From positions 6,386,001 to 6,450,000 of the forward strand of contig OY720103.1 of assembly GCA_963082875.1 (NCBI GenBank): a DNA stretch of 64,000 nucleotides. Reading direction: 5' to 3'. The stretch is from Corella eumyota. Its lineage: Eukaryota > Chordata > Ascidiacea > Phlebobranchia > Corellidae. How positions within the stretch are numbered: position 1 is the stretch's first letter; each line of letters starts with the position of its first letter. A program made the translations under genes and the position numbers. Under the pieces are notes generated by a model, which was not told the DNA's origin, searched no databases, and was given only the letters and a program-made list of their open reading frames with translations. Shown in pieces: positions 37,059 to 47,149 of this stretch.

Positions 37059-37315
37059 CATTTCTCGTAACCTTAAACTTTAATATAATGATTTTTCTAA
37101 TTTATATTGCTTTCATTCGTTTTATGTATAATATGCTTAACACCTGGAACCCACAGTTAAAACCAACCCATAATCGCAAAAATCAAACCAACGCTAAATT
37201 TCACAACCAAAGGCACAAAATAAACCCAATTTTACACAACAACAAATTACCAAAACCTTACCTACCTACTTTCCATAAATCGAAAATAATCTTTTTTAAA
37301 TACACACCTGGATGA
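36986..37315 (+). CDS. Possible small overlapping ORF between ORF1 and ORF2
   Basis: 109 codons in a different frame. It overlaps the last 73 bp of ORF1 and ends in the TGA of an ATGA whose ATG (37312) starts ORF2. The product would be basic with a hydrophobic segment (about residues 28-48) and resembles nothing I know. The stop-start overlap is the arrangement used for coupled translation in some LINEs. It is the only support for this ORF, because the two copies are too similar to show codon conservation. Confidence 0.3.
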   Translation: MFNLIRRSRLHPGRTPSKPNGTFLTFLVTLNFNIMIFLIYIAFIRFMYNMLNTWNPQLKPTHNRKNQTNAKFHNQRHKINPILHNNKLPKPYLPTFHKSKIIFFKYTPG

Positions 37316-40300
37316 CGTCGATGTTAAAAATTACCTCCTTGAACTGCAACGGGCTTGGCGACCCCGTAAAACGCCAAGCCCTTTTTGCCAGCCTTTCTCA
37401 GACCCAAAATTCCATAATACTACTGCAGGAAACTCACTCCCACCACCATCTTGAACAGCTCTGGTCCAACGAATGGAAGGCTGGCAAATCCTTTTTCTCC
37501 TCCTCCCCCACATCTACCATCGCTCGTGGGGGCGTTGCAATTCTAATAAACACAAATAATTTAATAGCCAAAAACGTTAATCTTACTCCAGACGGCCGCA
37601 CAATAAGTATCGATATAGATACGTATACCCACACCTTTCACATAGTCAACATTTATGCACCTTGCTCCGGTCATTACAAAAACTTGACTGAAAATACCAA
37701 CTATTTTAACTCTATCTTTCACCTGGTTTCATCGCAATACCCCACAATTGTAGCTGGTGATTTTAATAACATTGAAAACTTCAAACTCGATCTCAACCCA
37801 CCAATTATCAACAAAACTAACAATCATTCGTTCTTTCGATTTTGCGAAACCCTTTCTATAGCTGATGCATTAAGGAAACTCCAACCAAAAATAAAACAAT
37901 ATACGTATACCAGTTTAACCAGTCAATCAAGAATAGATAGAATATATACATCAAACCAAATTAAAACAATATCCCACAACATAATACCATGCTGCCTTTC
38001 CGACCATGATTTTGTCACAGCAGATCTAACTCTCAGCTCAGCACAAAAAACAAACAAGGGCCAAGGCACTTGGCGAAATAACATCAAAATCTATCTGGAC
38101 CCATCTTTTACACATTACATATCACATACCATACCACACCTGAACGACAACACAACAGAAATAACAAATACGTGGACTAAAATTAAGAGTTTTATAAAAA
38201 ATGCCAATATCAAATTCGCCAAAAAGCACTCAAATAATTTTACCGATATGAGAAATAAACTAGAACTACAACTTGAAGAGGCAAAATTAAACTTACAAGG
38301 AAATCTAAATCAACAATTGACCCAGAAATATTTCAACCTTAAAAAACAACTGTACAATTTACACAGATCTCATACCAAAAACAAAATTCTGCAAACAATA
38401 CTTTCCACAACATATACCAACGCCCCGGACAGCTACATATATTCCCTTTTGAAATCAAAAACCGAGCCCACGGAAATCCTCGAACTATACGACGACCATC
38501 TTCTGCCCTTTACAAAAACCCGTGAACTCCTAGACATAACTTTCAACTACTATAAAAATATTTACAAGCCACCAACTTTAGTAAACACCCACCCCTTTTT
38601 TAACCAACAATTTCCACAATTAACAACAGACCAATCAGATCTCTTAACCAAGCCGATAACAAAAGCAGAAATTCTGACAACAATTAAAAGCCTTACTAAA
38701 AACAAAGCCCCAGGCCCTGATGGTCTTTCTAACGAATTGTTTATCTCCCAACAGGAAGCCTTGCTTCCACCTCTGCTAAAACTGTTCAACCATTTTCTTG
38801 AAACTGGATTAATCCCAGCAAATTTCAAAACTGGAAAAATTACCCTTATTCACAAAAAAAGCTCCAAATCTGAGATAAAAAATTACCGCCCCATCTCTTT
38901 ACTAAATTCAGACCTTAAATTGTTTAACAAAATATTAGCCAACCGGATAAAACTCATAACACCATTTTTACTCAGTGGAACCCAATTTGCTCAACCAGGC
39001 CTCTCAGTTGTAGGTGCAAGCCTGCTACTGAGAGACATCTACCATAAATTGTCTTACAATAAAGTAACAGGCTACATGCTTTCACTCGACTTTGCCAAGG
39101 CTTTCGACTCCATCAGTCATTCTTTCCTGTCGCAAACTCTACAACACTTCAATTTTCCTCAAAAATTCATTAAACTAATCGACACTTTACACTCAGACAT
39201 TTTCTCCACTATATACATAAATAAACATCCAACATCCCCCGTCCCGATTCGAAACGGTGTCAGACAAGGATGTCCCCTAAGCCTACACTTGTTTACTCTT
39301 GCTCTAGAACCGCTACTCCTGTACATGCAACATCAACAAGATGTCATCGGAGTACGACTTACAAGCCGACATACCATCAAAACGGTCGCGTATGCCGACG
39401 ACATAACCCTGACCCTTACCACCCCCCGGTCCATCCACGCTGCCCTATCAACTCTTCAACTTTTTTCAAATGCCTCCGGACTGAAACTCAATCACGAAAA
39501 AACCAAAGCACTGCTTATCAACCCACCCACTGCTGTAATAAACCTACCTCAAAATATCACTTGGACTAATTCTGTAATAACTCCACTTAACATCCCAATT
39601 GGAAAACCTAAATTTATAACGCAACATTGGAACCACATATGCCAAAAGATATCCGACGAAGAAAAATGTCTAAGAAAAATATTTTCGACACTAGACCACA
39701 AAGCTGTACTTTCCAAAACAAAGCTCCTGCCACATATTATAAATTTTGCATCAGTCTACCCAATGCCAAAAACAAAACAAATCACCATCTCCAACATAAT
39801 CTTAAGATACGCCCTTAAAAATCAAAATCAATTACAGCTGGAAACCCTGGCACTTACTCGAACTAACGGGGGCTACAATTTCCCCAATATAAGGCTTTAC
39901 TCGGACCTTTTCTTTCTCAAACCAATATTCTCCCACTTTAATTTTCGTAAAAACAGTACTCCTCCATCTCCGCAAGACTTAACAATCGAATATAATATCG
40001 GACTCCTCCTCTCCAAAACGTATGAAATGCCTTACCTAAATTCGATTCCACACGCCGACATACTTACACCACTTTATAAACACTACATCGACATCATTAA
40101 CAATTACAAATTAACCCCAAAGCACCTCCAATTAAACTCAATCTCAAAACTTTACAAAACCCTGAACAACCAACCTAAACAAGACAACACCACTGTATGG
40201 CCGAACATACACAATAACATTCTCTCAAACAACCTAAAAACTATAAATTATAAAATTACTCAAAATGTACTTTCCACCAGATCAACTTTCTTACCCAATC

Positions 40301-40749
40301 TCCTAGACAATAATTCAAACTGCCCTCTCTGCAATACAAACGCATATGAAACGTCAATCCACTTACTCCACAAATGCAACAAAATTTCTCCCCTGCTCAC
40401 TTATACCAACAACATTTTTACAAAACTCACTGGACATGACCATAACATATTTCAAAATTCCGACCATATGAACTTAAGCCCACCTTCAACAATTTCAATA
40501 GTAAACCTAGACCAATACGTACTACTAATATCAACACTCCACCATAAAATTTGGCAATACAGGAATAAAATAGTCTATGAAAAACATACCTTCTCACAAA
40601 AAAAATTAATCGCTTCCTATATTCAATCCATACAATCCAGACTCCACTTTGAAACAAATAAGCCATACCCGATATACATTAGCCAAATAGCCGAATTAGT
40701 ACAAGTAATACAGACAACAGAACACCACTACCACACAGCAATAACCTAA
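37312..40749 (+). CDS. LINE 1 ORF2: AP endonuclease and reverse transcriptase
   Basis: 1145 residues. The protein nicks the target and copies the element RNA onto the cut end. The endonuclease is at about 1-240 with expected catalytic motifs: Asn11 (SLNCNG), Glu40 (LLQETH), Tyr115 (NIYAP), Asp150/Asn152 (AGDFN), Asp209 (RIDRIY) and Asp231-His232 (LSDHDF). The reverse transcriptase is at about 440-760: KNKAPGPDGL, NYRPISLLN, LDFAKAFDS (Asp593), GVRQGCPLS and YADD (694-697). A C-terminal zinc-binding motif starts at Cys1004 (CPLCNTN, then His and Cys). No RNase H domain is seen. Length and motifs fit the L1/Tx1 group. The start is the ATG of the ATGA overlap at 37312; a second ATG follows three codons later. 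Confidence 0.92.
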   Translation: MTSMLKITSLNCNGLGDPVKRQALFASLSQTQNSIILLQETHSHHHLEQLWSNEWKAGKSFFSSSPTSTIARGGVAILINTNNLIAKNVNLTPDGRTISIDIDTYTHTFHIVNIYAPCSGHYKNLTENTNYFNSIFHLVSSQYPTIVAGDFNNIENFKLDLNPPIINKTNNHSFFRFCETLSIADALRKLQPKIKQYTYTSLTSQSRIDRIYTSNQIKTISHNIIPCCLSDHDFVTADLTLSSAQKTNKGQGTWRNNIKIYLDPSFTHYISHTIPHLNDNTTEITNTWTKIKSFIKNANIKFAKKHSNNFTDMRNKLELQLEEAKLNLQGNLNQQLTQKYFNLKKQLYNLHRSHTKNKILQTILSTTYTNAPDSYIYSLLKSKTEPTEILELYDDHLLPFTKTRELLDITFNYYKNIYKPPTLVNTHPFFNQQFPQLTTDQSDLLTKPITKAEILTTIKSLTKNKAPGPDGLSNELFISQQEALLPPLLKLFNHFLETGLIPANFKTGKITLIHKKSSKSEIKNYRPISLLNSDLKLFNKILANRIKLITPFLLSGTQFAQPGLSVVGASLLLRDIYHKLSYNKVTGYMLSLDFAKAFDSISHSFLSQTLQHFNFPQKFIKLIDTLHSDIFSTIYINKHPTSPVPIRNGVRQGCPLSLHLFTLALEPLLLYMQHQQDVIGVRLTSRHTIKTVAYADDITLTLTTPRSIHAALSTLQLFSNASGLKLNHEKTKALLINPPTAVINLPQNITWTNSVITPLNIPIGKPKFITQHWNHICQKISDEEKCLRKIFSTLDHKAVLSKTKLLPHIINFASVYPMPKTKQITISNIILRYALKNQNQLQLETLALTRTNGGYNFPNIRLYSDLFFLKPIFSHFNFRKNSTPPSPQDLTIEYNIGLLLSKTYEMPYLNSIPHADILTPLYKHYIDIINNYKLTPKHLQLNSISKLYKTLNNQPKQDNTTVWPNIHNNILSNNLKTINYKITQNVLSTRSTFLPNLLDNNSNCPLCNTNAYETSIHLLHKCNKISPLLTYTNNIFTKLTGHDHNIFQNSDHMNLSPPSTISIVNLDQYVLLISTLHHKIWQYRNKIVYEKHTFSQKKLIASYIQSIQSRLHFETNKPYPIYISQIAELVQVIQTTEHHYHTAIT

Positions 40750-41005
40750 AAATTAACGTACATAACACTGCCAAAATAAACCTATTTTCTCCTTACTAAT
40801 CCTTTCAATGTTTTCAATTTTTTACTTTAACTATATGCATGTAAACGCCGTGAACATTTACTATTGTTATTTTGAACTTTAATGTATTTCTCCATTTTCA
40901 TCACCCGTACTCCTTGTTATTTTCCTTTTTGTTTTTTTTGTTATGAATTACGCGCAATATTCTTTATTTGTATCACCCTTATGTAATGCAAATAAACAAA
41001 AAATA
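40750..41005 (+). other. LINE 1 3' untranslated region
   Basis: 256 bp, T-rich, with AATAAA-like words only at the very end (GCAAATAAACAAAAAATA). No poly(A) run or simple repeat tail is present, so recognition of the 3' end may depend on sequence or pairing with the target. It differs from copy 2 only by a few substitutions and homopolymer lengths. Confidence 0.75.
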
Positions 41006-41024
41006 CAACATGACAGCCCAACAG
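41006..41024 (+). repeat. LINE 1 target site duplication, right copy
   Basis: CAACATGACAGCCCAACAG, identical to 35665-35683. Because it includes the H1 ATG, the H1 reading frame to its right is complete. Confidence 0.95.
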
Positions 41025-41627
41025 CAACAGCAACAGTCCGCCGGCAAAGCCAAGAAGACGCCGAAGGCCGCGCCGCCGGCGCACCCCACCTACCGGGTCA
41101 TGGTCGCCGCCGCCGTGGCCGCGACCAAGAACAAACGCGGCACGTCTCGCCAGGCCATCGTCAGCTACATACGGAGCAACTACGACGTAAAGGACGGCAC
41201 GGCCAGCCGCAACGTCACCGCCGCCGTCAAGCGAATGACCGCCGACAAGACTCTCGCGCAGACCAAGGGCACGGGCGCGTCCGGCTCTTTCAAGCTTCCC
41301 GTCGCCGAGAAGAAGAAGAAGCCCGCCGCCGCCGCCGCCGCCGCTAAAAAGCCGGCCGCCGCCGCAGCAGCGAAGAAGAAGAAGCCCGCGGCCGGCCAGA
41401 AGAAGACCGGCACGCCGTCCAAAAACAAGCGGGCCGCGGCCAAGAAGTCGGCGCCCGCCGCCTCGAAGAAGGCCACGCCGAAAAAGGCAGCCAAGAAGCC
41501 CGCCGCGAAAAAGGCCACGACGGCGGCCAAGAAGCTCGCGGCCGCCAAGCCGAAGCCGAAGAAGCCCGCCGTGAAGAAGGTCGCCGCGAAAAAGTCGACG
41601 ACGGCGAAAAAGGCCAGCAAGAAGTAG
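41010..41627 (+). CDS. H1: Histone H1 (unit 8), intact frame cut off from its promoter
   Basis: A complete 205-residue H1 whose ATG lies in the right-hand target duplication. The tail pair is Ala-Ala. Its own promoter is now 5.3 kb upstream, beyond the LINE, and only LINE 3' sequence precedes the ATG. The frame is also open 14 codons further upstream into the LINE, but the conserved start is 41010. It may be silent or depend on read-through or on the LINE 3' end. Stem-loop signals follow as usual. Confidence 0.9.
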   Translation: MTAQQQQQQSAGKAKKTPKAAPPAHPTYRVMVAAAVAATKNKRGTSRQAIVSYIRSNYDVKDGTASRNVTAAVKRMTADKTLAQTKGTGASGSFKLPVAEKKKKPAAAAAAAKKPAAAAAAKKKKPAAGQKKTGTPSKNKRAAAKKSAPAASKKATPKKAAKKPAAKKATTAAKKLAAAKPKPKKPAVKKVAAKKSTTAKKASKK

Positions 41628-41853
41628 CCGGCGCGGCGTTGCGCCCGTCTGGCGCGCCCTCACACAACGGCTCTTTTCAGGGCCACCCGTTGTTTCAGTC
41701 GAGAGAGATTCCCGGGGTCGGGGTAATTACGAAGCCGGCAGGTGGCCGGGCGGCGTCGCTCGCGATCGACCGCCCTTCGACGTTCGGCGCCCCGCGGCGA
41801 AGCACGAAACGAGCGGGGTGCGCGCGCTGCACGCCGATTGGTCGCGGCGGTGA

Positions 41854-42300
<447 letters not shown>

Positions 42301-42359
42301 GCGGCGGGCCACGCAGGCGACAGCAACACAATCGGCCCTTTTCAGGGCCACCCGTTTAA

Positions 42360-43031
<672 letters not shown>

Positions 43032-43553
43032 GCGAACGCAGCAGCGTGCCGCACCACACAAACGGCTCTTTTCAGAGCCACCCGTTCAACAAGAAAGAGT
43101 TCCGAGTAACGTCGGCCGGCGCCGCGCGATTGGCCGACCGGCCGTGCGACGTTCTTTTGCCGCCGAAGCGACCCGCGCTCTCGGCCTCGTTTCGAGAAAG
43201 CTAGCCGGTCGGGCAAAAGAGGGAAACCCCCCACTGGCTGCGACAGGCAAGAGAGAAAGAGGCGCGCCGATCGGCCAGCGCGACGTTCTTTTGCCGCCGA
43301 AGCGACTCGCGCTCTCGGCCTCGTTTCGAGAAAGCTAGCAGGTCGCGAAAAAAGAGGGAAACCCCCCACTGGCTGCGACACAGCGAGGAGCGGCGGTTGG
43401 TTCGCGCACGTGTGTTTGCCGAAAATTGGCAACGAGGGCGCGGCGCAAAATGACGACGAAAACATTCGAAGTCCGGGCATCTCTCTGCAATTCTGTTCGG
43501 GTGGCTCTGAAAAGAGCCGTTTCGAGTTTTTTCGTTCGCGCCGTCGTCGTTGC

Positions 43554-44192
<639 letters not shown>

Positions 44193-44421
44193 CTAGACTG
44201 CGATTGGCGCCCGTTTCGATGGCCAATTTGCATAAGGGAAAGCCCCCCGTGGCGAAGGCGGCGGAACGCCGATTGGCCGTTGCCGAGTCGCTCGAACGGC
44301 TCGCGCGCCTGCGATTGGCCGGCGCTTCGAGTGCTCATTTGCATAGCGGCGGCTTTAAAAGCGAGCGCGCCGACCAGCCGCCACACTCAGCTCGCAAACC
44401 CACCACAACCGCGACAACACG

Positions 44422-44781
44422 ATGGCAGCATCAAAAGGCACGAAGAAGGCAGTCAAGAAGGCCGCGCCGGCCGAAAACAAAAAGAAGCGACGCGCCCGCC
44501 GAAAGGAGAGCTTCAGCATCTACATTTACAAGGTGCTCAAGCAGGTGCACCCCGACACCGGCATCTCCAGCAAGGCGATGAGCATCATGAACTCGTTCGT
44601 GAACGACATCTTCGAGCGAATCGCGTCCGAGGGCTCGCGCCTGGCAACCTACAACAAGCGGCACACGATCAGCAGCCGCGAAATCCAGACCGCCGTGCGA
44701 CTGCTCTTGCCCGGCGAACTGGCCAAGCACGCCGTGTCGGAGGGCACCAAGGCCGTGACCAAATACACCAGCTCGAAGTAG
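44422..44781 (+). CDS. H2B: Histone H2B (unit 9)
   Basis: Protein identical to the unit 1 H2B. Confidence 0.99.
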   Translation: MAASKGTKKAVKKAAPAENKKKRRARRKESFSIYIYKVLKQVHPDTGISSKAMSIMNSFVNDIFERIASEGSRLATYNKRHTISSREIQTAVRLLLPGELAKHAVSEGTKAVTKYTSSK

Positions 44782-45501
44782 TTTTTCGACGACGACGAAA
44801 AAAAAAACAGCGAAACGGCTCTTTTCAGAGCCACCCCTCGTGCTCGAAAGAGAAAAGCCACCACGCCCGTTCGCGGGCCCCATCGAAAAACACGTTTATT
44901 AATATTTTTATTATCAGACAAAGTTGTTGTTGTTGTTGTTCGCTCGTTCGCAAATAGCGGCGAGAAGATCGAAATTTCGCTCGGGCCCCGGTCGCTCGAG
45001 TGCTTTCGGCGGCCGCGCGAGCTCGCAAAACGACGGGACGGCTACGCCCCACGACGGCCAGACCTGCGCCCTTGGGCGCGCCGCGGTTCCTGCGAGGCGC
45101 CAAGGCGACGAAAGGCGGCGGCGCGGGCCCGTCGCTCGCCGAACGGGCCGAACGAGGCGAGCAAACTCGCCAAAACGCGGCCCGGCAGCGTTTTGCCGAG
45201 GTTCGGCGACCGACCGCGAGCGAAGCTCGGCCACCACGCGCACGGCGACGCGACGGGGGGCTGCGGCGGCCGAAGACGCTCGTTTCGAGCCGCTGCCGAG
45301 CTCCGTCCGAGGTCGCGCGGCCGCGCCGCAGCAAGAAACGTGCTCGCGCCTTAGCACAGATTCGCCAGCAAAAGCCGCCGCCAGGCCGATCGCTCCGTTC
45401 GCGTCGTTTCGTTTCGGTTCGACAGCGAGCTATTTATAACGCGTCATAGCAGTGGCCGGGCTTTCATAGCGAAAAGCGAAATCGAACGAAGACCAACCAA
45501 C
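44782..45501 (+). promoter_or_regulatory. H2B-H1 spacer and H1 promoter now upstream of LINE 2
   Basis: Standard spacer with the H1 TATA-like box at 45431-45438. As in unit 8, the LINE starts 15 bp after the H1 ATG (45502), in the direction of transcription. Confidence 0.8.
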
Positions 45502-45516
45502 ATGACAGCCCAACAG
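45498..45516 (+). repeat. LINE 2 target site duplication, left copy
   Basis: CAACATGACAGCCCAACAG, the same 19 bp as for LINE 1. Confidence 0.95.
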
Positions 45517-45537
45517 ACGAAGAAAAGCAGCATATAA
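45502..45537 (+). other. Short frame: H1 start fused to the LINE 2 5' end
   Basis: Same 11-residue fusion as in LINE 1 (MTAQQ from H1 plus TKKSSI from the LINE), ending in TAA. Confidence 0.7.
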
Positions 45538-45716
45538 TTAGATCGCGAAGTTCTGCCCGATTTTTGTCTGTCAGTCTTAGTTCAGTGAAAGTTAACAAAG
45601 AGTTCTACAGAATCTTTGGATTACTACTTAATTTCTGAAAAAAAAACAAGCACCACAAATAGGAGTATATTTTTCTGAAGACCCCTCAACCCAGATTATA
45701 CATCCCCACTGCCAAA

Positions 45717-46892
45717 ATGGCGAAAAGAAACAGAAATGCTGCGAAAAACAACCAAGCAGTAGCAGATACCCTAAACACTTCACCGCTTAACCCAACTCCA
45801 ACCCATACTCCAACTAGGCCTGTAATACCACCAAGAACAAAACATTCTCAAAAAACCTACGACAACCAAACCCAATACCACTACATCAACAATGAAACCC
45901 CTCCCCCAAAAAATAATGAAGAAAACTATCCTTCAACATCAAAAACCGCCAACAATCAACCAACTTACGCCCAAATTACAACAAAACCTTCAACCGTTCC
46001 AAACCAAAACCAATTCGTCTGTGACCACGAAACAGATGTGTTGATAAAATTCACTGAAATGAGACCTCGAAATTGGCTTATCAACGAAATTAAAAACCTA
46101 AAATTTGAACCCACACATCTTGAAAGTCTATTCTGCAAATTCAACGGCCTAGCTATTATCACAATGAACAACAGGCAAAATGCTAAAAAACTGGAAGCCA
46201 ATGTCAACAACTTAATTGATAATAAAACGTGGCAAAATGTCAGCTACTGCAAGCTCTGGAAACAGGACTTCGTACCCATAACGGTGCAAGATATACCAGG
46301 CCGATACACAGATGAACCGATTATAGAAATTTTTTTACAAACTTACAATCTGCCAGTTACAAAGGTGCATAGACAACGAGACCCAAACGGTATCCTTACA
46401 GGAAAACGTTTCTTTTATGTAAACGGTGACCTCCTAAAGCAAGTAAAAATCCCTACATTTTTCAAAATTCAAGGCTACCACTTTCCAGTTTACTATTTTG
46501 GACAAAGAACCCCAAAAGTACCACAAAATGCAGACACCCAACAACAAGCATCGAATAAAGTCAACACACCACAACAAAAAATCGTGAAAGAAAACAACAA
46601 CCAACCCGTAAAACCACACCAAGCTGAGCAATCAATGATCAGCAGTGGATCTTCTCAAGCCTCCGGACCGCCGCCTAAACGACCACTCTTTCACCATTCT
46701 ACACCATCTCACCAACTATCAACATCAAAACTAACAACCATAGACTCTTGTGTATTTATAACCGACGAAGAAAGAAGAACCATAGAACAATACCATCATG
46801 AACATAATCTCACATTAGAATGTTCAACCTCATCCGACGATCAAGACTCCACCCCGGAAGGACCCCAAGCAAACCAAACGGTACCTTTTTAA
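45717..46892 (+). CDS. LINE 2 ORF1
   Basis: 391 residues, translation identical to ORF1 of LINE 1. The 5' leader before it (45517-45716) is 200 bp, one A longer than in LINE 1. Confidence 0.8.
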   Translation: MAKRNRNAAKNNQAVADTLNTSPLNPTPTHTPTRPVIPPRTKHSQKTYDNQTQYHYINNETPPPKNNEENYPSTSKTANNQPTYAQITTKPSTVPNQNQFVCDHETDVLIKFTEMRPRNWLINEIKNLKFEPTHLESLFCKFNGLAIITMNNRQNAKKLEANVNNLIDNKTWQNVSYCKLWKQDFVPITVQDIPGRYTDEPIIEIFLQTYNLPVTKVHRQRDPNGILTGKRFFYVNGDLLKQVKIPTFFKIQGYHFPVYYFGQRTPKVPQNADTQQQASNKVNTPQQKIVKENNNQPVKPHQAEQSMISSGSSQASGPPPKRPLFHHSTPSHQLSTSKLTTIDSCVFITDEERRTIEQYHHEHNLTLECSTSSDDQDSTPEGPQANQTVPF

Positions 46893-47149
46893 CATTTCTC
46901 GTAACCTTAAACTTTAATATAATGATTTTTCTAATTTATATTGCTTTCATTCGTTTTATGTATAATATGCTTAACACCTGGAACCCACAGTTAAAACCAA
47001 CCCATAATCGCAAAAATCAAACCAACGCTAAATTTCACAACCAAAGGCACAAAATAAACCCAATTTTACACAACAACAAATTACCAAAACCTTACCTACC
47101 TACTTTCCATAAATCGAAAATAATCTTTTTTAAATACACACCTGGATGA
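46820..47149 (+). CDS. Possible small overlapping ORF in LINE 2
   Basis: Same 109-codon frame as at 36986-37315, again ending in the ATGA that starts ORF2. Low support for the same reason. Confidence 0.3.
   Translation: MFNLIRRSRLHPGRTPSKPNGTFLTFLVTLNFNIMIFLIYIAFIRFMYNMLNTWNPQLKPTHNRKNQTNAKFHNQRHKINPILHNNKLPKPYLPTFHKSKIIFFKYTPG

Larger units (their letters stand above)
35684..41005 (+). mobile_element. LINE copy 1: non-LTR retrotransposon in H1, looks full-length
   Basis: An AT-rich element of 5322 bp in the same direction as H1. It has a 199-bp 5' leader, ORF1 (35883-37058), a 253-bp gap, ORF2 (37312-40749) and a 256-bp 3' end that closes in AAATAAACAAAAAATA without a long poly(A). A 19-bp target duplication flanks it. 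ORF2 combines AP-type endonuclease and reverse transcriptase, and its motifs fit the L1/Tx1 group of LINEs. That group is known to contain sequence-specific families. Both ORFs are open and the second copy is over 99% identical by eye, so the family is young. The target, codon five of histone H1, is not one I know from described families. Confidence 0.92.

Noticed and set aside
35684-41005. Possibility that the inserts are LTR elements or Penelope-like
   Set aside because: No terminal repeats, no integrase or GIY-YIG motif; AP endonuclease and LINE-type reverse transcriptase are clear.
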